The notes below the pieces were generated by a model that saw only the letters and a list, made by a program, of their open reading frames with translations, ran no database searches and was not told where the DNA came from. From Aculops lycopersici (taxonomy: Eukaryota > Arthropoda > Arachnida > Trombidiformes > Eriophyidae): a stretch of DNA of 64,000 bases. Made by a program: the position numbers and the translations under genes. Within the stretch, counting starts at the first letter, position 1. The number at the start of each line of letters is the position of its first letter. The stretch is taken from the NCBI GenBank assembly GCA_015350385.1, contig WNKI01000001.1, forward strand, positions 6,239,472 to 6,303,471. Direction: 5' to 3'. This document shows positions 36,161-46,332 of the stretch, piece after piece.

Positions 36161-36606
36161 AAACTAAACCGAGAGCCCAAATCAATGGGATCAATCAACT
36201 TGACGAGACTCCAATTTCCTCTTGCTCTTATCTCGTCAACTCGATCGCGCAACGAGACGTCAATCGGCCGGAAGTGAGGCAGTTGCGGTAGTAGAGGCGG
36301 CAAAACTGATCGGCGCAAAATCTCATTAGCCTTGATCGCAAAGGGAACTTGTGAGTTGGCATCGAACTCTCATTGCGAACGTCGCGTCATGACAGGTTAA
36401 GCTAATTAGCGCGCAGACCTGAGTAGACTGACTGACTGGCTGGCGGCAGCCCATCGGTGAGTCATTAAAGCAAGTGGCCTGTGGTTGCTGTTCATTTGGT
36501 TTGTTTGAGTGATTTGAGTAGGAAAAGGAGCGATCGAGACTTCGAGGAGATTGAGATAATATTTGCCCAGAAACAATAATCATCTCAACTCTCAACTTTC
36601 AATGTT

Positions 36607-36631
36607 GATGATGATGATGATGATGATGATG
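36607..36631. repeat. (GAT)n microsatellite
   Basis: Eight consecutive GAT units lie in trachealess intron 2. Confidence 0.9.
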
Positions 36632-38433
36632 GACCACGAGACGATGTCTAATCATTTTCACGCTCTTAAAAGAGCACCCGAATCTTTATCCGTTGAACCG
36701 AAATCAAGAGACGGAGCAAATAGCTTAGTTATTTTAGCCAGGAGCAATTTATGAGTTTTTCATGAAATAAAACAAACTCGGATCTTGGTTCATTTGAGGC
36801 GCGCCTTTTTATTGATTGCGCAACGGAGCGCGCCGCGCGTTAGTTTAATTTTCGCGCCTGCTTGGTTTGCTATTGATAAAAGTGAGCAGCAACCGGAAAG
36901 AGAGAGAGAGAGAGAGGGAGAGTCAAGAGTTCCGCTGGGACTCTTTGCTCACACTCTACGGCTGGCAGATTACTTCTACTTCGAGCAAATCGTTAGTTAG
37001 CGGGCCCCAAATTATCATATCATTACAATTATTAGCACCCACCTCTCGGCATGTCGTCCCTCGGAGGCGAGCGGTAAAATTGGCAATAAATTTGCTCGGC
37101 GCTACGAAGTGAACGTCGATATTGATTAGCTACCGTCCAATTGGTCCGTTGGCTGGTCCGTGGGCAGTTGGTTGGTCAATCAAAACGCAGAGATAGAGGC
37201 TCTCCTCTTGGTGGTCTCAGTTATTTAGGTAAACGTTTGAGCTGAGCCTACCTGCTCGCTGTCAGGTACTGAGCACAAGCCGGCACTAGCCACCGGCAAT
37301 TGGGACAGTTGATTTTGTTGAAAACTGCACAGTCAAGTGGCGGTGCTGGTTTCGAGCCAATCAAGTGGCAGCTGCTCCCCTGGTCTCGCTCTGGTTTTTG
37401 CTGACGACGTTTGTTGTCTAGCTCACATTCAAACTTAAACTCGGAGCCTCTATCTTCAGTTTAGTTGAATTGAGATCTTGAAGTAGGCAATCGATATTTG
37501 CTCTCGCCCAGTCTCATTAGGTTTTGCCCTTCGGCGTCAACACGCGCAACGAGCGGAAAGCTTCCCCTTCCTCTTCGGCTTTAACATCGGCTTCGGTTTC
37601 AGTTTTGCCGTAGAGGCGGCGGCTTCAACTTTCGGTTGCAGCTCTATGCGCCCACGCGAGGGAACGCACAGCGACCGGTCACATAGCGCAATCATATCAT
37701 CGCTTCCGCTTCCGCTTGCTGCGCTAGCAGCAGTTGGGGCCACGCCAGTAGACTCCAGTTTGAAGGAAATCCAATAACAAGGTTGGCAACCGCAAGCTCA
37801 TATTGCACTCACCATGTGGTCGTTTATTTGTACGCCGATGTAGTCGCTGGTTGCTGGCTTTCGTTTGTGGTTTGAAGTTGCAAAAAGCCACAGCAGCAGC
37901 AGCAGCCGCCGCGAAAGACAATAAGTGCTAATGCTGGTTTTTGTGTCTACGATGCAAGGAGGTCAACTGGCGAGAGTAGAGCAAGTAGATGAGCAGACGG
38001 GTCGACGAGAAATATATATATATAAATACTGATGATAGAACTGAAAAAAAACCAATAACCTGAACTCCCTCTAGTAGCATCTAGAAGGCAATTCCACTCC
38101 GTGACGTCACCAGAGTCGGCGCTGGTCCTCGCTGCTCTAGGATCAGCGCACCGAAAGTCGCGTGCCTCATGACTTGATGATGCCATTGGGCAACTGATGA
38201 CAGGCGAGCGGCAAAGTAACTAGATCGAGATGAATGATGATGACATGATTTTGTAGCAAACTCTCCGTTGGTCTATCTCTAGCGCCACTGCTTTCGTGGT
38301 TGCCGCTGAGTTGATAATGATAGATCATGATATAAGCTAGCGAGCGAGTAAATCAGTTGACTTCATAAAATTGCATAGTCTAGTGCAAAAAACTACTCTT
38401 CAACTCTCTCAAATTACTACGTGAACTACTCAC

Positions 38434-39066
38434 CTCAGCTGTCCACCAAATTGTCCCTGCTGCAGCGACTCACTTCCGGTGCCTCCCCCTCCGCCGCCTC
38501 CCAATCCACTTCCGCTTGCGCCTCCGACCTCAGCGCTACCGGCGCCACCAGTCTCGTTGGCACCGCTAATGGAGCCAATGCCTCCGTGCTGCTGCAGTTT
38601 GGCCTCTATGTTTGTGGCGCTTGCTTCACTTTGGTTTAGAAGAATGTCGCTGGTGCTTGTTGAGTTGCTTGCATTATTATTATTGTTATTATTATTGCTA
38701 TGATTGCTGCCATCTTGGTTGATACTGTTGTTCTCCAGGTAGCTGTTCAGGTGATATGCTTGCTCTCGGCGGCGGGCGTGCGTTGCATTGTTGTTTGTTA
38801 TCTCGCTATAGGAATTTGTGTCCAACGACGTCCAATTTGTGTCGTAAATTGTATCTTTAGCTCCAGTTTCAACTTCTCTCTCCTCGACTCCAATACTATT
38901 TCCCCTTTTTAAGCTTCCATTTAAAAGGTCGCTTGAGCTTGTTTCAATCGTGATCGCTCTATCACCTGCCACTTGCTGCTTCGGCTCCAACTCAATCAAA
39001 TCGCTCGACTCGAGTTGCGGCGAGTTGGTGTCTTTTGGATTTGAGATTTGCCGCCGTTTTCTGGAT
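38434..39066 (-). CDS. trh: Trachealess (trh) exon 2: N-terminal low-complexity cassette
   Basis: A 633-nt exon with a TTCAG acceptor and a GTGAGT donor, phase 2 at both ends. It encodes a polar segment beginning RSRKRRQISN, with Ser/Thr/Glu-rich, poly-Asn and Gly-rich parts, and no domain. I assign it to trh because it is on the same strand, the phases match exon 1 upstream and the bHLH exon downstream, and no other downstream exon in the window fits. The opening basic cluster could be a nuclear localisation signal. Skipping this exon would keep the frame, because exon 1 also ends in phase 2. The assignment depends on an 11.4 kb splice, so it is less certain than exons 3 and 4. Confidence 0.65.
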
Positions 39067-40196
39067 CTGAAGTCGGAACATACAAACGAGTTGTTGGTTA
39101 GTGTTTTGCGTATGAGGACAGAATCGCTGCTACTGCTGCCGCCGCCGCCGCTAGCCAGTGGCCACACAGACGCGCACTTTTAGGTAATTGGTGGCTTGGT
39201 AGCAATGGAGATTAAATTAGAACTCAGGTGTATTCTTTCAATGCTCGGCTGCTTGCTCCAAGCTTCTAATGTAGCGCCACCGATGCCGCTGCGGTCACTC
39301 ACTCGCTGCCGCACTGAATGGCCGATAATGCAGAGTTCCTTGTGCGGGGGAGTGAGTTGCAGTTTAACTTCTCCTAGTTGTGGTGTTGTAAGCTGCAAAA
39401 TAGAGTTACAGAAGAGTGGACGCTGGGCGCAGGTAAGATTGCACACTTTAGCCCACAGGTGAGCTGCTCTTTTTCGAATAAAACAACATCGAACATGAAC
39501 GCGACGATTGAATAGAGGAGAGGAAGAAGAAAAAGAGTGGACCAAAATGTCAACTAGTAGGCTCATCATCGGATGTTACTGTTGCTGTTGCTGTTGTTGT
39601 TTGCGAAGCAAGCAACAAGTTTTCTCGCTTCCATTTTACAACTTCCAGCGTCCAAATTTTGATGATGCCACCGGGAGATAAGCGAGAGCGGAGGAGAGTT
39701 GATTAGGCAAATAATGAACTGGGTACACTTTTTTCCCTACTTTTCCACTTCCCAAAGGTTAAGGCTGACAAAAAGGAGCAATCAAGAGAAAGGTTGTGTG
39801 GCGGGCGGGCGGGCGGGCGGGCGGGCGGGCGAGCGAGCGAGCAAGCTGCCAGCGGTTGTGGTTGTTGTGGTGATGCAAATAATCCAACTCCCCCACACAG
39901 AAGTGAGCAAGAGAGCAGCCGACTGGTCGTGGTTACTATCTTTGCGGCCATCTGTCTGGTCTAGCTGAAAGAGCTGCCAAGATTTAAATTTAGCTTCAGG
40001 CTTAGTTTTGGTGACATTGAATCTGCATTGGATTTCTGCTACTCATTGAAAAGATTGTAGAAAACACCAACACAAGCGCACATAAGTCATAACTCGATTC
40101 ACTTGCCACCACCAACATGTCAGCCACTAAAAGTTCAGCATAAATAAGGGCGAGCTGATGATCGAGCGAAGTGAATGAAAATGATCAACTACTCAC
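39067..40196 (-). other. Trachealess intron 1
   Basis: A 1130-nt intron lies between the two N-terminal exons, with a GTGAGT donor and a TTCAG acceptor. It contains a GGGC-type tandem repeat at 39801-39845. I see no coding sequence inside it. Confidence 0.55.
39801..39845. repeat. (GGGC)n / (GAGC)n tandem repeat
   Basis: Seven GCGG/GGGC units are followed by GAGC units, forming a very GC-rich tetranucleotide array in trachealess intron 1. Confidence 0.9.
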
Positions 40197-41308
40197 CTGA
40201 GCTTCCTGGTGCCATTCGCTGCCAGCGATCGGCCTTGTCGATTTGCTCGCCGGCGGTGCTGGTTCTGCTGCTGCTGGCCGGCGTCGTTGTCGTTGTCGTC
40301 GTGGTTGCGGCCGAGATAGTTGCTAAGCTCATCGTCATCTTGCTCTTGGTTCTCTTCGTTCTCCTCCAACTCGGACTCGACCTCTCGCCCAACTTCGGCC
40401 GCTCCAACCACCTGCTCGAACCTGGAGCGCCGCGACACAGCAAAGTAGTCGGTCGGCGTGTCTTTTGCCGCCGCCGCCGCCGCCGCTTGTGGTGATTGTT
40501 GTTGGTGTGCGTAATACTGGTGCGAATAGTTTGCAAACGAGTGATTGCCATTTGATGACTGACACGACACCGCAGCAACTCCGTTACTGTTGTAATGGTG
40601 AAGATGCGAGTGGTCCACGCTGTTGCTGCTGCCGCCTCCACTTCCGGTTGCGTGGTAAGCCGCCGCCGCAGCAGCCTGTGCATAATTCGAGTATTGCTGG
40701 TAGGCTGCCGCTTGATGATTGTGTAACTGGTGATGGTGGTGGTGGTGGTTGTGATGGTGGTGGGCGGCTGCTGCTGCAGCGGCGGCGGCGGCAGCCGCGG
40801 CCACAACATCTAGAGCAACCGCGCTGACACTTGGCGAGGAGGAGTTTTGATTGTTGTTACCGTCGTTGTTGTTGTTGTTGGTGGTGTTGTTGTACTCACT
40901 CTTGCTTCCACCCCCGTACTCCGCCTCAATTGATCCTGAAACTTGCTGATTGCTCATGCCGACGCTCTGGTGGTGGTGGTGGTTGTGATTGTGGTATTGG
41001 TATTGGTAGTATTGATAGGGTTGCTGCTGTTGGTTTTGCGTAGAGTGGCTTTGGAGTGGCGGCGGTGGTGGTTGCTGTTGGTGGTGCTGGTGGTTGTGAT
41101 AATTTGATTGCTGGCAGTGGGCATTATGGAAATTTGCTGCATTCTCTATCTGATCGTTGTAACTACTAATTACTGTAGTTGCATTTGAGTAGTGAGGATA
41201 TTGAATTTCGACTTGATTGGCAACAGCACCTAGCTGACCACTTGCAGTCTGCTGTGTGTGATGCTGCTGCTGCGGCTGCTGCTGCTGTTGCATCGCTGCC
41301 GATGCCAT
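40197..41308 (-). CDS. trh: Trachealess (trh) exon 1: N-terminal Gln/His/Ala-rich region
   Basis: The exon starts with ATG at 41308 (MASAAMQQQQQ) and ends in phase 2 at a GTGAGT donor; it encodes 370 residues plus two bases. The protein is dominated by Gln, His, Asn, Tyr and Ala runs, including a 14-residue Ala run, and ends with an acidic segment followed by a basic RRRANRQGR stretch. This composition is typical of the disordered flanks of arthropod developmental transcription factors. Joining it to exon 2 gives continuous coding. That it belongs to trh rather than to an unseen factor is inferred from strand, phase and the absence of alternatives. Confidence 0.65.
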
Positions 41309-41563
41309 CCTTTAATGGATCCAAGGAAACGAGACAACAGGTGTCTATTGGCTAATAAGCTCTTGGTGTGTTGGTGCTCAGTGACTCAGTAAGTAACTGG
41401 ATATATTCTATCTCTCTAGCGAGCGCATTGGGTGCTCGTCGGTCAGTGAGTTAAAGTTGAATGCGCCAGTAGTGCTACCTCTAATCGAGGGGAGAATTTA
41501 ATTTTAGAATTTTAGAATTTATTCAGGTGCGCGGCTTCAAGTTGCTCACGTTTCTTCCTCTCA

Positions 41564-41572
41564 TTATATATA
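41564..41572 (-). promoter_or_regulatory. TATA-like motif, candidate trachealess promoter (proximal)
   Basis: On the minus strand this reads TATATATAA, about 260 nt before the trachealess start codon. It competes with the more distal TATA motif at 41778-41785. Confidence 0.25.
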
Positions 41573-41777
41573 GTCAACTTGCTCGCTAAAGTTGTGATGA
41601 TTCATGTAACTTGATGTTCTCTAGTTCTAATTCTAATTGCACTAGTTGCATGCTACCTTTCAACTATTCCTCACTCTGATTTTGATAATCTGCACTTCCG
41701 CTTAGACGAAAAATTTGTCCATTCGCTCGCTTGCCCCTCCTCTAGTTCCATTCATTGGCAGAGTCACAGCAAAAGTG

Positions 41778-41785
41778 TTTATATA
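41778..41785 (-). promoter_or_regulatory. TATA-like motif, candidate trachealess promoter (distal)
   Basis: On the minus strand this reads TATATAAA, about 470 nt before the trachealess start codon. No other minus-strand gene lies between, but transcription start sites cannot be read directly from sequence. Confidence 0.25.
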
Positions 41786-44177
41786 AGCACTCTTGACGGT
41801 AGAATGGAATAAGCTTGGAATAAAAAGCTTCTGGATTCCAACTCTGTTGTCCTCAAAGTCGAGAGCAGACAGCCAATGAGTTGTTCGCGCGGCTCGTGCC
41901 GTTCGTGTGGGTGTATTATGGTGTGTTATAGGTCGCCACGAGCTCATGCGCAATCGGAGCCGAGCCGAGCCGGTGGTTGTTGGCGATTTCCGGCGCGCGC
42001 ACGCAGCAGCACACGCGTAACGGCGCGCGGCGTCGATGCTCACGCTCGTGCCATTTCTTGCCAGTGTATTAAGCCAGTGGATTTGCGCTCAGGTTAACTC
42101 GACCAAATAACCAAATGACCAACCAACTAACTAACCGAATGAGAGAATGACTAACAATTTTCAATGATTCAATTCAATTGCACTGACCCACCGGGAAACT
42201 TGAAGGATTTCCCTATTCTTCTTCTCTAAACATACTAACACACATATAATCCACAGAGTTTCTTGCATCCCAATCCACAACCTCAATCTCATTTTGCATC
42301 TGCCTTCCGCCGATAATCAGAAAGTTAGTTTTCAAGAAGAGGAACAAAATCGTCGCTATCATTTGTTGGTTGTCGCAAAGAAATTAACCAAAGGTCAGCT
42401 GCCTGCCTGGTTGTCTACCTTTTGCTCATCCAGCCAGTCGGTTTTTATTATAATTGCGACCAAAAACTCATTTGCTCACTCGCTTCTCTTACCTCTACCT
42501 TTCTCCAGTCTCTTCTCTATTTACCTGCTGCACACAGTGGCGCTGCTTTGGCGGATTAAAAACTAACCACGAGGTAAAAGGAGGAGAAGAAGAATAGAAA
42601 AGTTTTGCCAGTTTAAAAACTCATTCACTTTGTCATTGTGAGTCTTGGTTTATATTGTTGCGCGTCCCATTGCTCTTTACTAGCCACAGTGCAGCGTGAA
42701 ACCAGCGAAACTAAACGCCAACTAAAAGCACCACGAACGAAGTCGCCACTAGCAAGTTGCGCTCCATTATTAATTATTACCATCATTCAGCTGGAGCTCA
42801 TTCATTTTAAAAAGAGATTGTCGAGCAACATCATTGAGTGCGGCGGCTTTGCTGTGCAGTGGCAATGTCACAGGTAACCTGGCCGCAATGCAAACGCACA
42901 CAGGTAACCCAAAGAGACAGAGAGCAACCAAATCGAATCATTCTAGAAAAAATGCGATCAGAGGCGCAGATGCTCACTGAGCTTCTCTTTGGATGTGTGC
43001 TCTTCTCCACTGACCACGAAGTGCGATGATTCCTATGAACACCAGTGCCGTTGAACCAGCTGCTTGTAAGTTGAATGCCCCAGCCTCTACCGGAAAATCT
43101 CCTGACGAGTTGGTGACTAAATTCTGGGAGCCAGGCAAAGAGAAAACTTTTGGTTTTTTTGTGGAACTAGCGTCGAAAAGGGAATAACTTGTGTAGTTGC
43201 CGTGGAAGAGGCAAAGAAAGAGGAAACGGCAACCAAGTTGTCGACGGAAGCTGACTACGAGTTTGGCAAATGAACCTGCAGAGGAAGACAAATGAGATTA
43301 CGTAACGCACACTTGTCGTCGCGGTGGCTCCTCATAAGCGTTGGTTTTGGATTTCCTCTTCAGTGTAAGATTCAATGGAATCACCAATAATGTCGCTCTA
43401 CCGATAAAACTTGCCGCCGTCCAGTTGGCTACTAACTAGCCAACTAGATGACGCCAAACATCGACTACTACTCTCGCTGCAACCACCACTAAGCCCAAGA
43501 GCGATGGCACCAGCAACACCAATACCAACAACATGGCGACGATTTATTTTTATTCATCTTCGAGACGAAAGCTGCAACTTGGTCGAGGGTCCAGGTTTAT
43601 TTATTTAACAACTCGGACTAACCTTCGCCAAGCGGAAGTTGCGGACTCGTTGACAGCATATTGTTGGTGTTGACGAAAGAATTCGTGCCTCTTTCTCTCT
43701 TTCGCTCTGACTGAAAACTAGAGTTGGGTTTGCGAGGAGAAAACTCTAGCACCAACGAGAATTTATTCTCGCCTCATACAGGCGACCAAACTGGTTGGTC
43801 AGCTGGTCTCTGCTCTGCAAAAGTGCAAAAGTAGATGCCGTGTACAATTGTCCTGAACAATCGACCCTATGGACTTAGAGAGGATGACCACCACGCGGCC
43901 AATTCCTTCGAGATGCTCAATGCTTGGCTCGCTTCGATGGTGGGAGAGGGAAAAAATTCAACTGAACAAGTAGTTGCCAACGGACAAGGCAGCGGAAGTG
44001 GAAATGCCATATGGGCGCTCAAGATTGTTGCGCAACGAATTGCTGCTTCCTCGAATCCCCAGTGGCCATTTCAAGTTGCTGGCACTCTGTTGGTTGCTTG
44101 TGTCAGTATGTAGTGCCAGGCCCATCACATTGGGCGACCAAAAACCAAACTGTGAACCAGTACAAGAAGAGAGAGAG

Positions 44178-44626
44178 NNNNNNNNNNNNNNNNNNNNNNN
44201 NNNNNNNNNNNNNNNNNNNNNNNNNNNNNNNNNNNNNNNNNNNNNNNNNNNNNNNNNNNNNNNNNNNNNNNNNNNNNNNNNNNNNNNNNNNNNNNNNNNN
44301 NNNNNNNNNNNNNNNNNNNNNNNNNNNNNNNNNNNNNNNNNNNNNNNNNNNNNNNNNNNNNNNNNNNNNNNNNNNNNNNNNNNNNNNNNNNNNNNNNNNN
44401 NNNNNNNNNNNNNNNNNNNNNNNNNNNNNNNNNNNNNNNNNNNNNNNNNNNNNNNNNNNNNNNNNNNNNNNNNNNNNNNNNNNNNNNNNNNNNNNNNNNN
44501 NNNNNNNNNNNNNNNNNNNNNNNNNNNNNNNNNNNNNNNNNNNNNNNNNNNNNNNNNNNNNNNNNNNNNNNNNNNNNNNNNNNNNNNNNNNNNNNNNNNN
44601 NNNNNNNNNNNNNNNNNNNNNNNNNN
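44178..44626. other. Assembly gap within a GA repeat
   Basis: 449 unresolved bases flanked on both sides by GAGAGA. The gap probably reflects a long dinucleotide repeat. Frames running across it are not evidence of a gene. Confidence 0.98.
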
Positions 44627-44919
44627 AGAGAGAGAGAGAGAGAGAGGGAAAGACTCGAACAAAGAGCATGGGCCCAAAAACATTGACTCTCAAGTTCGAT
44701 GGCTACCAACATTGAGCAATGGACAACACAATCAACAGCAAGTGGTTGTTGTCATTGTTGTTGCGTCACCGCCGCGGTCCGTTCGCCTGTTGTAATGATT
44801 GACTATCAAGTAAGCGGCCCATCGTGCTTGAAAGACTCAGCAGAATATTGCGTCACGAGACCCGAGTGTGATATATCCTAATCTTTCTTTTGTATTTTTA
44901 TCTATACAAAAATATAAAT

Positions 44920-45735
44920 CTATCTAATGTTTACATTCTTCAAATTAGACTTGAATTGTCCGTCAACTCCGGCAACCTTAAACTCAACGCCCTTGTAGGT
45001 GGCCACTCCATTGTCATCGGTCTTAATGTCGGGCGCCACCGACTCCCAAATCTTCTTCTTTGGATTCAACTGAGTGTCTGGTTCGCCGGGGTAATTATCA
45101 AAAACAACTCTATCACCGGGCTTAACATTCGGTGGAGTGCCAAGGAGCTCTACCTTCTCTGGGGTTGAGGCGCACATAACCATGGCCTCCGAGAGGATGC
45201 CACGCATTTTTGCCGGCTTCAAGTTGCACAAAACCACAACAAGTCTATCCTTCATCTCCTCAATTGGTACATGTTTAACCAATCCTGAAATAACAGTCCT
45301 TGGTCCCGTTGGGTCGCCACAATCGATCTTCTCCACATACAAAGCATCGGCATCTGGGTGCCTGTCGACTTCGATGATCTTTCCGACCCTCAAGTCGAGA
45401 CGACTAATATCCACTGGCCTATCGGGTGCTGCAGCCTCCTCTCCTCTACCTCCCTTGCCTCCCTTGCCCTTCTTTGCTTGCGCCTTGTCGTCAGTCTTGG
45501 CCGACTTGGTGGTGCCAGCAGCTTCAGCTGCCTTTTTGCTTGCTTCCTCCTCTTGTTTGATGGCCAACCTTTCAAGAGCTGCAGCTGCCTCCTCTTCCTC
45601 CCTGGACCTAACGATTGCCTCTTTTGGCACCTTAATTTGCTCTGGTTTCTTTTGAGACTCTAATTTGTCGACCAACAAGTGGATCTTGTCTTCCAATTGC
45701 TTGCGCTCTCCTTCCAAATCTTGAACAGACGACAT
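44920..45735 (-). CDS. AIMP1: AIMP1 / EMAP-II tRNA-binding component of the multisynthetase complex
   Basis: The frame from the ATG at 45735 gives 271 residues. A charged N-terminal coiled coil (about residues 5-80) leads to a Lys/Ala-rich linker and then the C-terminal EMAP-II tRNA-binding OB fold, with the family signatures DISRLDLRVGKI, HPDADALYVE, CNLKPAKMRG and the closing NPKKKIWE segment. AIMP1 holds the arginyl and glutaminyl synthetase sub-complex together and binds tRNA. The same frame extends upstream to another ATG at 45891, adding a basic hydrophobic N-terminus, but that ATG lacks a purine at -3 while the 45735 ATG has A at -3 and a start that fits the family. The gene is divergent from Nup98, sharing a promoter region of about 0.4-0.6 kb. 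Confidence 0.93.
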   Translation of the reverse strand: MSSVQDLEGERKQLEDKIHLLVDKLESQKKPEQIKVPKEAIVRSREEEEAAAALERLAIKQEEEASKKAAEAAGTTKSAKTDDKAQAKKGKGGKGGRGEEAAAPDRPVDISRLDLRVGKIIEVDRHPDADALYVEKIDCGDPTGPRTVISGLVKHVPIEEMKDRLVVVLCNLKPAKMRGILSEAMVMCASTPEKVELLGTPPNVKPGDRVVFDNYPGEPDTQLNPKKKIWESVAPDIKTDDNGVATYKGVEFKVAGVDGQFKSNLKNVNIR

Positions 45736-45891
45736 CTTAGATTTGTTGCGATCCAAGTTTCCTTTAAAATATGATAAATGTGAGCCAGTAACTTGACCTC
45801 GCTGAGTATTATCGACAAATGGACAAGAGGGAATATTCAGTTTAACTCGAATCCTCAAAGCTAGAATCAAAGGTCTGGGTAAGAAACTCAT

Positions 45892-46332
45892 CTACACCTG
45901 GCTTTGGAATTCAATGAGAACAAGCTTAGATTTTTCTATGTAATCAAACTGGAAGTGATGCCAATATCACAACAACCACATGTGTATTGGCTTCCACTAG
46001 CTAGGCCAGTGGCGCGCCCTGTTGTGGGATGCTGAAAACTAACCGAGTAAAAAAAGGCGGACGCTGGTCGAGAAAGTCCGGATTTGAGCAACGCGCGCAT
46101 CGAACAACACACAATCGCAACCCGAATGACGCATGGTGATAATCAATGTTTACTTTTTTATTTCCACTTCTCAAGAAAATTGTTCAGTGCATCAATATTT
46201 TATTAGACCTCTTTATCAAATTATCAACATTGTTATCTAGATTCACCAATTTATTATTATCATTATTATTACTACACAATATAAAATCCAAATCTTTTCA
46301 ACTAGTTGACATATTAATTGCGATAGAGAAAA
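45892..46332. promoter_or_regulatory. Divergent promoter region of AIMP1 and Nup98
   Basis: The two genes are transcribed away from each other from this stretch. It is GC-richer near 45960-46120 and AT-rich toward the Nup98 start, and I see no TATA box in a clear position. A bidirectional promoter is inferred from geometry alone. Confidence 0.4.

Larger units (their letters stand above)
27075..38433 (-). other. Trachealess intron 2 (11.4 kb), no coding sequence seen
   Basis: This intron separates the N-terminal exons from the bHLH exon. I see no protein-coding gene inside it on either strand. It holds several microsatellites (CT at 34049-34077, GAT at 36607-36631, CAA at 36134-36160, GA at 36898-36917), three TTACGTAA palindromes (31000, 33491, 34282), scattered ETS-like CCGGAAGT octamers, and a TATAAG motif near 29690 on the plus strand that could mark an internal promoter. 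Large introns of developmental regulators commonly hold enhancers; that role here is inference. Confidence 0.55.
41309..44919. other. Upstream region of trachealess with an assembly gap
   Basis: No supported gene. It should contain the trachealess 5' UTR and promoter (TATA-like motifs listed separately). A minus-strand segment at 43276-42974 follows a good TTTGTCTTCCTCTGCAG acceptor and encodes an open frame of about 100 residues with one hydrophobic stretch; it could be a terminal exon of an unidentified gene. An unresolved gap lies at 44178-44626. Confidence 0.4.

Noticed and set aside
28320..38423. TACGTG sites (28320, 35669, 38418) in the trachealess intron as possible autoregulatory sites
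   Set aside because: Three copies of a 6-mer in 11.4 kb on two strands is at or below chance expectation, so there is no enrichment.
43835..44113. Plus-strand 92-codon ATG frame
   Set aside because: No recognisable domain or splice context, and it lies beside the gap; support is too weak to list as a gene.
43958..44795. Long frames of 195-273 codons on both strands across 44178-44626
   Set aside because: They consist mostly of unresolved bases flanked by GA repeats, so the apparent length is an artefact of the gap.
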